A program made the position numbers and the translations under genes. The notes under the pieces were generated by a model. The model saw nothing but the letters and a program-made list of their open reading frames with translations, ran no database searches and was not told the origin of the DNA. This document shows, piece by piece, positions 42,443 through 51,769 of a DNA stretch of 64,000 nt (position 1 is its first letter; each line of letters opens with the position of its first letter). This DNA is from Paraburkholderia adhaesiva (GTDB taxonomy: Bacteria > Pseudomonadota > Gammaproteobacteria > Burkholderiales > Burkholderiaceae): positions 550,001 to 614,000 of the forward strand of contig NZ_JAJEJQ010000003.1 in assembly GCF_021390575.1 (NCBI RefSeq), written 5' to 3'.

Positions 42443-43993
42443 ATGGACACGCCAGTGCTGAAGAAAAAGCTTGGCCTCAAGGAACGCTATGCCGCGATGA
42501 CCCGCGGCCTCGGCTGGGAGACGACGTATCAGCCGATGGAAAAGGTCTTTCCGTATGACCGTTACGAAGGCATCAAGATTCACGACTGGGATCAGTGGGC
42601 GGACCCGTTCCGCCTCACGATGGACGCGTACTGGAAATACCAGGGCGAGAAGGAGAAGAAGCTCTACGCGGTGATCGAAGCGTTCACGCAGAACAACGCC
42701 TTTCTTGGCGTGACGGACGCGCGCTACATCAACGCACTGAAGCTGTTCATCCAGGGTGTGACGCCGCTCGAATACTACGCGTATCGTGGGTTCGCGCACG
42801 TTGGACGGAACTTCACCGGCGAGGGCGCGCGTGTCGCCTGCCAGATGCAGTCGATCGACGAGCTGCGCCACTTCCAGACCGAAACGCACGCGCTCTCGAC
42901 GTACAACCGGTTTTTCAACGGTATGCACCACACGAACCACTGGTTCGACCGTGTCTGGTACCTGTCCGTGCCGAAGTCGTTCTTCGAAGACGCTTCCACC
43001 GCCGGGCCGTTCGAATTCCTGACCGCAGTGAGTTTTTCTTTCGAGTATGTGCTGACCAATCTGCTGTTCGTGCCGTTCATGTCCGGCGCGGCGTACAACG
43101 GCGACATGTCGACCGTCACGTTCGGCTTCTCGGCACAGTCGGACGAATCGCGGCACATGACGCTCGGCATGGAGTGCATCAAGTTCATGCTCGAGCAGGA
43201 CCCCGGCAACGTGCCGATCGTGCAGAAATGGATCGACAAGTGGTTCTGGCGAGGCTACCGGCTGCTCACGCTCGTCGCGATGATGATGGACTACATGCAG
43301 CCCAAGCGCGTGATGAGCTGGAAAGAGGCCTGGGAGATGTACGCCGAGCAGAACGGCGGCGCGCTCTTCAAGGATCTCGCGCGCTATGGCATCCGCGAGC
43401 CGAAAGGCTGGAAGGACGCGTGCGAAGGCAAGGATCACATCAGTCACCAGGCGTGGTCGACGTTCTACAGCTTCGGTGCGGCCGCGCCGTTCCATACGTG
43501 GATGCCGAAGGACGACGAGATGAAGTGGCTCGCCTCGCATTACCCGGACACGTTCGAGCGCCACTACCGGCCGCGTTTCGACTATTGGCGCGAGCAGGCC
43601 GAGGCCGGCAACCGCTTCTACATCAAGACGCTGCCCATGCTGTGTCAGGTGTGCCAGGTGCCGATGCTGTTCACCGAGCCCGGCGACGCCACGAAGATCT
43701 GCGCGCGCGAATCGGATTACCTCGGCAACAAGTTCCACTTCTGCAGCGATCACTGCAAGGAGATCTTCGACGACGAGCCGCAGAAGTACACACAGGCCTG
43801 GCTGCCCGTGCACCAGATCTACCAGGGCAACTGCTTCAAGCCCGGCGTCGATCCGTCGAGTGAAGGCTTTGATCCGCTCGCCGCGGTTCTGGACTACTAC
43901 GAAGTCGATCCGACGCGCGACGCCCTGGATTTCGAGGGCTCGGAAGATCAGAAGAACTTCGCGGCCTGGCGCGGCGAAGCGTCGAGCAATTGA
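42443..43993 (+). CDS. dmpN: Phenol hydroxylase oxygenase alpha subunit P3
   Basis: The 516-residue catalytic subunit has the carboxylate-bridged diiron site: Glu110, Glu140, His143 (DELRH), Glu201, Glu235 and His238 (DESRH). The C-terminal part carries a Zn-type YHS domain (CQVC and FHFCSDHCKEIFDDEPQKY). It converts phenol and methylphenols to catechols using O2. GGAG lies before the ATG at 42443; an in-frame ATG at 42428 is less well placed. It is central to the island. Confidence 0.97.
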   Translation: MDTPVLKKKLGLKERYAAMTRGLGWETTYQPMEKVFPYDRYEGIKIHDWDQWADPFRLTMDAYWKYQGEKEKKLYAVIEAFTQNNAFLGVTDARYINALKLFIQGVTPLEYYAYRGFAHVGRNFTGEGARVACQMQSIDELRHFQTETHALSTYNRFFNGMHHTNHWFDRVWYLSVPKSFFEDASTAGPFEFLTAVSFSFEYVLTNLLFVPFMSGAAYNGDMSTVTFGFSAQSDESRHMTLGMECIKFMLEQDPGNVPIVQKWIDKWFWRGYRLLTLVAMMMDYMQPKRVMSWKEAWEMYAEQNGGALFKDLARYGIREPKGWKDACEGKDHISHQAWSTFYSFGAAAPFHTWMPKDDEMKWLASHYPDTFERHYRPRFDYWREQAEAGNRFYIKTLPMLCQVCQVPMLFTEPGDATKICARESDYLGNKFHFCSDHCKEIFDDEPQKYTQAWLPVHQIYQGNCFKPGVDPSSEGFDPLAAVLDYYEVDPTRDALDFEGSEDQKNFAAWRGEASSN

Positions 43994-44009
43994 GGCAGGG
44001 GAGAACAAC

Positions 44010-44366
44010 GTGACCGTTATCGCGCTCAAGCCCTACGCATTCCCGATCAAGGATGCGGTGGAGAAATTTCCCGCGCCGCTCGTGTACATCGGCTGGGAAG
44101 ATCACCTGATGTTTCCGTCGCCGTTCTGCTTGCCGCTGCCGCCCGACATGCCGTTCGGCGCGCTGGCCGCGAAGGTGCTACCCGGCATCTACGGCTATCA
44201 CCCCGACTTCGCGAAGATCGACTGGACCTGCGTGGAGTGGTTCAAGTCGGGCAAGCCGTGGACGCCCGATGCGTCGAAAAGCCTCGCGGAAAACGGTATC
44301 GGACATAAGGACCTGATCCGTTTCAGGACGCCGGGCCTGAACGGTATTGCGGGCTCGTGCAGTTGA
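44010..44366 (+). CDS. dmpO: Phenol hydroxylase oxygenase gamma subunit P4
   Basis: The 118-residue protein is the small third subunit of the oxygenase: VIALKPYAFPIKDAVEKFPAPLVYIGWEDHLMFPSPFCLPLPPDMPFGAL, then YHPDFAKIDWTCVEWFKSGKPW. It starts at GTG 44010 with an AGGGGAG ribosome-binding site and follows dmpN by 16 bases. Confidence 0.93.
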   Translation: MTVIALKPYAFPIKDAVEKFPAPLVYIGWEDHLMFPSPFCLPLPPDMPFGALAAKVLPGIYGYHPDFAKIDWTCVEWFKSGKPWTPDASKSLAENGIGHKDLIRFRTPGLNGIAGSCS

Positions 44367-44433
44367 ATGCGGGACCGGGCGAGCAGAGGCGCCCGGTCCG
44401 CCGATCAGTATCAGGATTAGAGACGGAACCGAT

Positions 44434-45492
44434 ATGAGTTACCAGCTCACCATTGAACCGCTCGGCGCCACGATCGAAGTCGAGGAAGGGCAGACCATTC
44501 TCGACGCGGCGCTGCGCCAGGGCATCTATATTCCGCACGCGTGTTGTCATGGCCTGTGCGGAACGTGCAAGGTCGAGGTCCTCGAAGGCGAGGCCGACCT
44601 GGGCGAAGCAAGCCCATTCGCGTTGATGGATTTCGAGCGCGAGGAACGCAAGGCGCTCGCCTGCTGCGCAACGCTGCAGGCGGATACCGTGATCGAGGCC
44701 GATGTCGACGAGGAGCCGGATGCGCAGATCATCCCCGTGCAGGACTTCGTGGGCGAGGTCGTGCGCATCGAGACGCTCACGCCGACCATCAGGTCGATTC
44801 GACTGCGGCTCGATCGTCCGATCGATTTCCAGGCGGGTCAGTACGTGCAGCTCTCGATTCCGGACATCCCGCAGACGCGTGCTTTCTCGATCGCGAACGC
44901 GCCAGACGACGTCGCGAAGACGGGCGAAATCGAACTCAATGTCCGTCAGGTGCCGGGTGGCCTCGGCACGGCTTGGTTGCACGAGAAGCTCGCCGTTGGC
45001 GACCGGATGCCGTTGTCAGGGCCGTATGGGCGCTTCTTCGTGCGCAAGTCCGCGGGCAGGCCGATGATTTTTCTGGCGGGCGGCTCGGGGCTATCGAGCC
45101 CGCGCTCGATGATCCTCGATCTGCTGGCACAGGGCGTTGACCTGCCGATCACGCTGGTCTACGGCCAGCGCAACGCGGCGGAGCTCTACTACGACGACGA
45201 ATTCCGCGCACTGAGCGCGCGTTATCCGAACTTCACGTATGTGCCCGCGCTGTCCGAGGGAGCGATTGACGCGGGAATTGGCCAGGGCTTCGTGCACGAG
45301 GTGGCGAAGGCGCACTTCGACAACGACTTCTCGGGGCACCAGGCGTACCTGTGTGGACCGCCCGCAATGATCGACGCGTGCATCTCGACGCTGATGCAGG
45401 GCCGTCTGTTCGAGCGCGACATCTATCACGAGAAGTTCATTTCAGCGGCCGACGTGCAGCAGGTGCGCAGCCCGCTTTTCCGCAAGGTGTGA
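44434..45492 (+). CDS. dmpP: Phenol hydroxylase reductase P5
   Basis: The 352-residue reductase has an N-terminal plant-type [2Fe-2S] domain (CCHGLCGTC, with a further Cys near residue 80), then an FAD domain (RAFSIAN) and an NAD(P) domain (IFLAGGSGLSSPRSMI, YLCGPPAMIDACI). It passes electrons from NADH through FAD and the iron-sulfur centre to the diiron oxygenase. It completes the six-gene hydroxylase. Confidence 0.95.
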   Translation: MSYQLTIEPLGATIEVEEGQTILDAALRQGIYIPHACCHGLCGTCKVEVLEGEADLGEASPFALMDFEREERKALACCATLQADTVIEADVDEEPDAQIIPVQDFVGEVVRIETLTPTIRSIRLRLDRPIDFQAGQYVQLSIPDIPQTRAFSIANAPDDVAKTGEIELNVRQVPGGLGTAWLHEKLAVGDRMPLSGPYGRFFVRKSAGRPMIFLAGGSGLSSPRSMILDLLAQGVDLPITLVYGQRNAAELYYDDEFRALSARYPNFTYVPALSEGAIDAGIGQGFVHEVAKAHFDNDFSGHQAYLCGPPAMIDACISTLMQGRLFERDIYHEKFISAADVQQVRSPLFRKV

Positions 45493-45493
45493 C

Positions 45494-45889
45494 ATGGGCA
45501 CAAGCGTAAGTACAAGCGCGACGAAAGTCACCGTCACGATCGCCCAGACCGGCGAGCGCTTTCCTTGCGCACCCGGTCAGTCGCTGCTCGCAGCGATGGC
45601 GCAGCTCGGCCGGCGCGGCATTCCGGTCGGCTGCCTGAACGGCGGCTGCGGCGTGTGCAAGGTGCGCGTGCTGCGCGGCGAGGTGAGTCGACTCGGTCCG
45701 ATCAGTCGCGCGCACGTTAGCGCGGAGGAGGAATGCGCGGGCTATTCGCTCGCGTGTCGCGTCGCGCCGCAGGGCGACGTCGAGGTTGAAGTAGCGGGGA
45801 AGATGCAAAAGCCTTTTTTCAATGGATGCGCCATCGCGGCGGTCCCCATTTCAACAAAGCAGTCAGGAGGAGACACATCATGGGTGTGA
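45494..45889 (+). CDS. dmpQ: [2Fe-2S] ferredoxin, XylT/DmpQ type
   Basis: The 131-residue protein has a plant-type ferredoxin fold with VGCLNGGCGVCKVRV (C-x4-C-x2-C) and a fourth Cys in SLACR. XylT/DmpQ ferredoxins re-reduce the active-site iron of catechol 2,3-dioxygenase after it is oxidised by methylcatechols. The gene lies immediately before dmpB and overlaps it by 10 bases, as expected for that repair role. Confidence 0.92.
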   Translation: MGTSVSTSATKVTVTIAQTGERFPCAPGQSLLAAMAQLGRRGIPVGCLNGGCGVCKVRVLRGEVSRLGPISRAHVSAEEECAGYSLACRVAPQGDVEVEVAGKMQKPFFNGCAIAAVPISTKQSGGDTSWV

Positions 45890-46824
45890 TGCGTATCGGC
45901 CATGTCAACCTGAAGGTCATGGACATGGATGCGGCGCTTGGGCATTACGAGCGGGTACTGGGTCTCAAGGAAACGCATCGGGACGCTGCAGGCAACGTCT
46001 ATCTGAAATGCTGGGACGAGTGGGACAAGTACTCGCTGATCCTGAGTCCCTCTGACCAGGCAGGGATCAGGCACGTGGCGTACAAGGTGGAGCACGACGC
46101 CGACCTCGATGCACTGCAGGCGCGTATCGAGGCATACGGTACGAAAACCGAAATGCTGCCTGAGGGCACCTTGCCTGCGATCGGCCGCATGTTGAAGTTC
46201 AGGCTGCCGAGCGGGCACGAGATGCTGCTCTATGCGAAGAAGGAACAGGTGGGCACCGACGTGGGCTCGCTTAACCCCGATCCGTGGCCGGACGACATCA
46301 GGGGCTCGGGTGTCCACTGGCTCGACCATTGTCTGCTGATGTGCGAGTTCGATCCGGAGCGGGGCGTCAACCGCGTGGAGGACAACACGCGCTTCATGCG
46401 CGAGGTCCTCGACTTCTATCTTTCCGAGCAGTTGATGGTCGGCCCGGATCACTCGATTCCGGTCGCGACGTGGCTGTTCCGCAGTTCGACGCCGCACGAC
46501 ATTGCGTTCGTCGGCGGCCCGCGCAACGGTCTGCACCACATTGCGTTCTTCCTCGACGACTGGGCCGACGTGCTGAAGTCGGCCGACGTGATGGCGAAGA
46601 ACAAGGTGAAGATCGACGTCGCGCCGACGCGGCACGGCATCACGCGCGGCACGACGATCTACTTCTTCGATCCGAGCGGCAACCGCAACGAGACCTTCGC
46701 GGGGCTCGGCTATCTCGCCCAGCCGGACCGTCCTGTCACGACGTGGACCGGGGAGGAGATCGGCCGTGCCATCTTCTACCACTCGGGCGAGCTGAATGAA
46801 GCCTTCACCACCGTCTACACCTGA
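45880..46824 (+). CDS. dmpB: Catechol 2,3-dioxygenase
   Basis: The 314-residue extradiol dioxygenase cleaves catechol to 2-hydroxymuconic semialdehyde. The Fe(II) ligands fall at His150 (GVHWLDHCLL), His219 or His220 (GLHHIAFFLDDW) and Glu271 (FFDPSGNRNETFAG), and the C-terminus has the extradiol signature. The chosen ATG at 45880 follows AGGAGGAG. The length and sequence are those of DmpB/XylE enzymes. Confidence 0.96.
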   Translation: MGVMRIGHVNLKVMDMDAALGHYERVLGLKETHRDAAGNVYLKCWDEWDKYSLILSPSDQAGIRHVAYKVEHDADLDALQARIEAYGTKTEMLPEGTLPAIGRMLKFRLPSGHEMLLYAKKEQVGTDVGSLNPDPWPDDIRGSGVHWLDHCLLMCEFDPERGVNRVEDNTRFMREVLDFYLSEQLMVGPDHSIPVATWLFRSSTPHDIAFVGGPRNGLHHIAFFLDDWADVLKSADVMAKNKVKIDVAPTRHGITRGTTIYFFDPSGNRNETFAGLGYLAQPDRPVTTWTGEEIGRAIFYHSGELNEAFTTVYT

Positions 46825-46837
46825 TGGACGGTGCGCG

Positions 46838-47287
46838 ATGAATCAAGCCATTTCCCGCCATGGGATCGAGGCGCGGGTTATCGACTGGCCCGCCGCGCAC
46901 CGCGCGGTCGAGGCGGCCGTGCGTGAGGCCGATCGGCTCGGCGTGCGAGTGAACGCAGCAGTGGTCGACGCGGCGGGCCTCCTCGCCGCCTTCGTCCGCA
47001 TGCCCGGCGCGCCGCTGCATTCGATCGATATCGCCATCGATAAAGCCTACACGGCGGCAAGCTTCGGACTGCCAACCGGTGCATGGCATGACGCGCTGCG
47101 GGAGCATTCGGCGGCCGTGCGCGATGGCATCGTGCTGCGTCCCCGGTTCGTCGCGTTTGGCGGTGGCATGCCGGTCGTCGAGGACGGCCGGGTCATCGGA
47201 GCTATAGGTGTATCCGGCGGCAGCGAAGCGCAGGACGAGGCCTGCGCGCGGGCAGGCCTCGACGCGCTCGGGCTTGCCGGTCCGTGA
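46838..47287 (+). CDS. GlcG/HbpS-like protein within the meta-cleavage operon
   Basis: The 149-residue protein belongs to the GlcG/HbpS family (PF03928): AAVREADRLGVRVNAAVVDAAGLLAAFVRMPGAPLHSIDIAIDKAYTAASFGLPT and GGGMPVVEDGRVIGAIGVSGGSEAQDEACARAGLDAL. Members bind haem, cobalamin or small redox ligands, but the function here is unknown. It lies between dmpB and dmpC, where classical dmp operons have no gene. It could protect or service the iron dioxygenase; that is inference. Confidence 0.8.
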   Translation: MNQAISRHGIEARVIDWPAAHRAVEAAVREADRLGVRVNAAVVDAAGLLAAFVRMPGAPLHSIDIAIDKAYTAASFGLPTGAWHDALREHSAAVRDGIVLRPRFVAFGGGMPVVEDGRVIGAIGVSGGSEAQDEACARAGLDALGLAGP

Positions 47288-47344
47288 AAGGCTGCCGCCG
47301 CTTTGTTTCACTCCTCGATCACGACTACCTTGTTGGAACGATCC

Positions 47345-48868
47345 ATGCACGACACGAAATCGACGGCCGCTGCGAGCGGCGAATCAGGCCGCCGGCCTGA
47401 GGTAAAACTGGTCCGCAACTTCATCGACGGCGAGTACTGCGATGCCGGCTCCGAAAGCGGGCGTTGGTTCGACAAACGCTCGCCGCTCAACGATGCGGTG
47501 ATCGCGCGCGTAGCTGAAGCAAGCCGCGACGACGTCGACGCTGCTGTGCGTGCTGCACGTGCGGCGCTCGCTGGGCCGTGGGGCAGCCTGAGCATCGCAC
47601 AGCGCGTCGACCTGCTGTATGCGGTGGCCGACGGCATCGAGCGCCGCTTTGACGACTTTCTCGAAGCCGAAGTGGCCGACACGGGCAAGCCCATGAGCCT
47701 CGCGCGGCACATCGACATTCCGCGCGGCGCGGCGAACTTCAAGATCTTCGCCGACGTCGTCAAGAACGTGCCCGGCGAAAGCTTCGAAATGACGACGCCG
47801 GACGGCAGGGGCGCGCTCAACTACGCGATTCGCCGGCCGGTCGGCGTGGTCGGCGTGGTCTGTCCATGGAACCTGCCGTTGCTGCTCATGACGTGGAAGG
47901 TCGGACCGGCGCTCGCGTGCGGCAACACGGTGGTCGTCAAGCCTTCGGAAGAGACCCCGCAAACGGCTGCGCTGCTCGGTGAGGTCATGAACGCGGCGGG
48001 CGTGCCGCGCGGCGTCTACAACGTCGTGCACGGCTTCGGCCCCGGTTCGGCGGGTGAGTTCGTGACGACGCATCCCGGCGTGAACGCCATCACGTTCACT
48101 GGCGAGACGCGGACCGGCGCCGCGATTATGAAGGCCGCTGCGGACGGCGCGCGTCCGGTCAGCCTGGAGATGGGCGGCAAGAACGCGGCAATCGTGTTCG
48201 CCGACTGCGATTTCGACGCAGCAATCGAAGGGACACTGCGCTCGTGCTTTGTGAATTCGGGGCAAGTCTGCCTCGGCACGGAGCGCATTTACGTCGAACG
48301 GCCGCTCTTCGAGCGCTTCGTCGCCGCGCTCAAGGACGGTGCCGAGCGTCTGCGTCCAGGCCGGCCGGAGGAGGCCACGACCGGCATGGGCCCGCTCATC
48401 AGTCAGGAGCATCGCAACAAGGTGCTGTCTTACTACCGCAAGGCGGTGGAACTCGGTGCAACGGTCGTGACAGGTGGCGGCGTGCCGGACATGCCAGCGG
48501 ACCTGCGTGACGGCGCGTGGGTTCAGCCGACGCTGTGGACCGGCCTCGGCGACGATTCGCCGATCGCGCGCGAAGAGATCTTCGGACCGTGTGCGCTCAT
48601 CATGCCGTTCGATTCCGAAGCGGAAGTCGTGCGCCGGGCGAATGCGAACGAATACGGGCTCGCCACAGCGATCTGGACGACCAACCTCGCACGCGCGCAT
48701 CGCGTCGCGGCGGCCATCGAGGTCGGTATCGCATGGGTCAACTCGTGGTTCCTTCGCGATCTGCGCACCGCGTTTGGCGGCGCGAAGCAGTCGGGCATCG
48801 GACGCGAAGGCGGCGTGCATTCGCTCGAGTTCTACACCGAACTCAAGAATGTCTGCGTGAAGCTCTGA
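47345..48868 (+). CDS. dmpC: 2-Hydroxymuconic semialdehyde dehydrogenase
   Basis: The 507-residue NAD-dependent aldehyde dehydrogenase has LEMGGKNAAIVFADCDFD (catalytic Glu) and FVNSGQVCLGTERIYVE (catalytic Cys), plus PWNLPLLLMTWKVGPALACGN. It oxidises the ring-cleavage product to 4-oxalocrotonate and so opens the dehydrogenative branch. ATG 47345 (MHDTKST) is the probable start; the frame extends to 47303. Confidence 0.94.
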   Translation: MHDTKSTAAASGESGRRPEVKLVRNFIDGEYCDAGSESGRWFDKRSPLNDAVIARVAEASRDDVDAAVRAARAALAGPWGSLSIAQRVDLLYAVADGIERRFDDFLEAEVADTGKPMSLARHIDIPRGAANFKIFADVVKNVPGESFEMTTPDGRGALNYAIRRPVGVVGVVCPWNLPLLLMTWKVGPALACGNTVVVKPSEETPQTAALLGEVMNAAGVPRGVYNVVHGFGPGSAGEFVTTHPGVNAITFTGETRTGAAIMKAAADGARPVSLEMGGKNAAIVFADCDFDAAIEGTLRSCFVNSGQVCLGTERIYVERPLFERFVAALKDGAERLRPGRPEEATTGMGPLISQEHRNKVLSYYRKAVELGATVVTGGGVPDMPADLRDGAWVQPTLWTGLGDDSPIAREEIFGPCALIMPFDSEAEVVRRANANEYGLATAIWTTNLARAHRVAAAIEVGIAWVNSWFLRDLRTAFGGAKQSGIGREGGVHSLEFYTELKNVCVKL

Positions 48869-48896
48869 AGAAAACTGAATTCATTTCGGATTGCAT

Positions 48897-49679
48897 ATGG
48901 AAACCACGTTGATAGAAAGACTGGGCGACCGTCTCTACGACGCGTTCGTCGCCCGCGAAGCCATCGCGCCGCTCAGCGCGCAGCACGAGGATCTCACGGT
49001 GCACGACGCATACCGCATCCAGCAGCGCTTCGTAGATCGGCGCATGGATGCTGGCGAAACCGTCGTCGGAAAAAAAATCGGTGTCACGTCGAAGGCGGTC
49101 ATGGACATGCTGGGCGTCTACCAGCCCGATTTCGGCTATCTGCTCTCGGGCATGGTGTATGGCGAGGGCGAACGCATCCCGCTCGACACGCTGATCCAGC
49201 CCAAGGCCGAAGGGGAGATCGCGTTCGTCCTGAAGCGTGATCTGATGGGGCCCGGCGTCACGAATGCGATGGTGCTTGCCGCCACGGAATGCGTGATGCC
49301 GTGCTTCGAGATCGTCGATTCGCGCATTCGCGACTGGAAGATCAAGATCGGCGACACCGTCGCGGACAACGCGTCGTGCGGCGTGTTCGTGCTCGGCGAC
49401 ACAGCGGTGAGTCCGCGCCGCGTCGATCTGGCGACCTGCGGCATGGTGCTGGAGAAGAACGCTGAGGTGATCGGCACCGGCGCGGGCGCGGCGGCGCTCG
49501 GCTCTCCCGTCAATGCGATCGCGTGGCTCGCCAACACGCTCGGCGAGTTCGGCATCCCGCTAAAGGCCGGCGAGGTGGTCCTCTCCGGCGCGCTGGCCGC
49601 CATGGCGACGATTCAGGCCGGCGACAGCTTCCGGGTGTCGATCGGCGGCATCGGCGCCTGTTCGGTGCGCTTTGCCTGA
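48897..49679 (+). CDS. dmpE: 2-Hydroxypent-2,4-dienoate hydratase
   Basis: The 260-residue protein is the hydratase that adds water to 2-hydroxypentadienoate, giving 4-hydroxy-2-oxovalerate. Family segments are GKKIGVTSKAVMDMLGVYQPDFGYLL, IQPKAEGEIAFVL, CVMPCFEIVDSRIRDWKIKIGDTVADNAS and GEVVLSGALAAM. It is a paralogue of DmpH in the same operon, as in other clusters. Only a weak ribosome-binding site is seen. Confidence 0.94.
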   Translation: METTLIERLGDRLYDAFVAREAIAPLSAQHEDLTVHDAYRIQQRFVDRRMDAGETVVGKKIGVTSKAVMDMLGVYQPDFGYLLSGMVYGEGERIPLDTLIQPKAEGEIAFVLKRDLMGPGVTNAMVLAATECVMPCFEIVDSRIRDWKIKIGDTVADNASCGVFVLGDTAVSPRRVDLATCGMVLEKNAEVIGTGAGAAALGSPVNAIAWLANTLGEFGIPLKAGEVVLSGALAAMATIQAGDSFRVSIGGIGACSVRFA

Positions 49680-49735
49680 ACGAACCCGCCGATCTGATCG
49701 TTACCGCTTTCAATGACAGGCAAGAGGACATCCTA

Positions 49736-50659
49736 ATGACACAGAAAATCCGTTGCGCGCTGATTGGGCCGGGCAATATCGGCACCGACCTGCTCGCCAA
49801 ACTCATGCGCAGCCCCGTGCTCGAACCGGTGTGGATGGTCGGCATCGACCCCGAATCCGACGGGCTGAAGAAGGCACGCGAACTCGGTCTCAAGACAACC
49901 GCCGAAGGCGTAGACGGACTCGTGCCGCACGTGCTGGCCGACAACGTGCAAATCGCCTTCGATGCAACGAGCGCCTACGTCCACGCGGAAAACAGTCGCA
50001 AGCTCAACGCGCTCGGCGTGATGATGATCGACCTCACACCGGCCGCGATCGGGCCGTACTGTGTGCCTCCGGTCAATCTCAAGGAGCACATTGGCCGACG
50101 CGAGATGAACGTCAACATGGTGACCTGCGGCGGCCAGGCGACGATCCCGATGGTGCACGCGATTTCGCGCGTGCAGCCGGTCGATTATGCGGAGATCGTC
50201 GCGACGGTTTCATCGCGCTCGGTCGGACCCGGCACGCGCAAGAACATCGACGAGTTCACGCGCACCACGGCGTCGGCGGTGGCGAAGGTCGGCGGCGCGA
50301 AAAATGGCAAGGCGATCATCATCATCAACCCGGCCGATCCACCCCTCATCATGCGCGACACGGTGCACTGCCTGACTGCGGGTGTACCCGATGAGGCGCG
50401 CATCGTCGAGTCAGTCAACGCCATGATTGCCGACGTGCAGCGTTACGTGCCCGGCTACCGGCTCGTGAACGGACCGGTGTTCGACGGCAATCGCGTTTCG
50501 GTGTTTCTCGAAGTCGAGGGGCTCGGTGACTACCTGCCGCGCTACGCCGGCAATCTCGACATCATGACGGCCGCCGCCGCGCGGACGGCCGAGATGTTCG
50601 CCGAAGAACTGCTCGCAGGCCGCATCACGCTCGCGCCGGTCGAGAGCGCACCTACCTGA
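49736..50659 (+). CDS. dmpF: Acetaldehyde dehydrogenase (acylating)
   Basis: The 307-residue enzyme makes acetyl-CoA from acetaldehyde, NAD and CoA. It has the Rossmann motif ALIGPGNIGTDLL, the catalytic Cys in NMVTCGGQATIPM, and KAIIIINPADPPLIMRDTVHC. It forms a channelling complex with the aldolase encoded next. AGAGGA precedes the ATG at 49736. Confidence 0.96.
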   Translation: MTQKIRCALIGPGNIGTDLLAKLMRSPVLEPVWMVGIDPESDGLKKARELGLKTTAEGVDGLVPHVLADNVQIAFDATSAYVHAENSRKLNALGVMMIDLTPAAIGPYCVPPVNLKEHIGRREMNVNMVTCGGQATIPMVHAISRVQPVDYAEIVATVSSRSVGPGTRKNIDEFTRTTASAVAKVGGAKNGKAIIIINPADPPLIMRDTVHCLTAGVPDEARIVESVNAMIADVQRYVPGYRLVNGPVFDGNRVSVFLEVEGLGDYLPRYAGNLDIMTAAAARTAEMFAEELLAGRITLAPVESAPT

Positions 50660-50722
50660 GGCCAGGCAGACGGCGCATCACCGCGCTTCACACGATAACG
50701 ACCGGACCCATACGGAATCGAC

Positions 50723-51769
50723 ATGAATCTCCAAGGCAAGCGAATAACCCTTCACGACATGACGCTGCGTGACGGCATGCACCCGAAGCGTCACCAGATG
50801 ACCCTCGACCAGATGCGCTCGGTCGCGCGAGGACTCGACGAAGCGGGCGTGCCGCTCATCGAAGTCACGCACGGCGACGGGCTCGGCGGCTCGTCGGTCA
50901 ACTACGGTTTTCCCGCGCACAGCGACGAGGAATATCTCGGCGCTGTGATTCCGCTGCTCAAACAGGCGAAGGTGTCGGCGCTGCTGCTGCCGGGTATCGG
51001 TACCGTCGATCACCTGAAAATGGCGCACGAGCTTGGCGTGCACACGATCCGTGTCGCGACGCACTGCACCGAGGCGGACGTTTCGGAGCAGCACATTTCG
51101 TTCGCTCGCAAGCTTGACATGGACACCGTAGGATTCCTGATGATGAGCCACATGAACGACCCCGCGGGGCTCGTCAAGCAGGCGAAGCTGATGGAGAGCT
51201 ACGGCGCGAACTGCATCTACATCACCGATTCGGCGGGTTACATGCTGCCCGACGACGTGAAGGCGCGCCTCGGCGCGGTGCGCGATGCGCTCGATCCGAA
51301 GACGGAACTCGGCTTTCACGGCCATCACAACCTCGCGATGGGCATCGCGAACTCGCTCGCCGCGATCGAGGCGGGTGCGAACCGCATCGACGGCGCGGCA
51401 GCGGGCCTTGGCGCGGGCGCGGGCAACACGCCGCTCGAAGTGCTGGTGGCCGTGTGCGACCGCATGGGCATCGAGACCGGTGTCGATGTGTGGAAGATTC
51501 AGGACGTCGCCGAAGATCTGGTCGTGCCGATGATGGACTTTCCGATCCGCCTCGACCGCGACGCGCTCACGCTCGGCTACGCAGGCGTCTACGGTTCATT
51601 CCTGCTGTTCGCGAAGCGCGCGGCGGAGAAGTACGGCGTGCCGTCGCGCGAGATTCTCGTCGAACTGGGCCGACGCAAGATGGTCGGTGGCCAGGAGGAC
51701 ATGATCGAGGACACCGCGCTCACGCTCGCGCGGCAACGCGCGAACCAGAACAACGAGGAGGCTGCATGA
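50723..51769 (+). CDS. dmpG: 4-Hydroxy-2-oxovalerate aldolase
   Basis: The 348-residue class II pyruvate aldolase (HMG-CoA-lyase-like barrel) splits 4-hydroxy-2-oxovalerate to pyruvate and acetaldehyde. Signatures are HDMTLRDGMHPKRHQ (with the catalytic Arg-Asp), GFHGHHNLAMGIANSLAAIEAGANRIDGAAAGLGAGAGNTPLE (metal-binding His residues) and GGQEDMIEDTALTL. It overlaps dmpH by four bases (ATGA). Confidence 0.96.
   Translation: MNLQGKRITLHDMTLRDGMHPKRHQMTLDQMRSVARGLDEAGVPLIEVTHGDGLGGSSVNYGFPAHSDEEYLGAVIPLLKQAKVSALLLPGIGTVDHLKMAHELGVHTIRVATHCTEADVSEQHISFARKLDMDTVGFLMMSHMNDPAGLVKQAKLMESYGANCIYITDSAGYMLPDDVKARLGAVRDALDPKTELGFHGHHNLAMGIANSLAAIEAGANRIDGAAAGLGAGAGNTPLEVLVAVCDRMGIETGVDVWKIQDVAEDLVVPMMDFPIRLDRDALTLGYAGVYGSFLLFAKRAAEKYGVPSREILVELGRRKMVGGQEDMIEDTALTLARQRANQNNEEAA

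Noticed and set aside
41945..44029. A 694-codon open frame on the minus strand opposite the phenol hydroxylase genes
   Set aside because: It lies wholly antisense to the recognisable dmpL, dmpM and dmpN genes and has a low-complexity, Arg/His/Val-rich translation typical of high-GC shadow frames.
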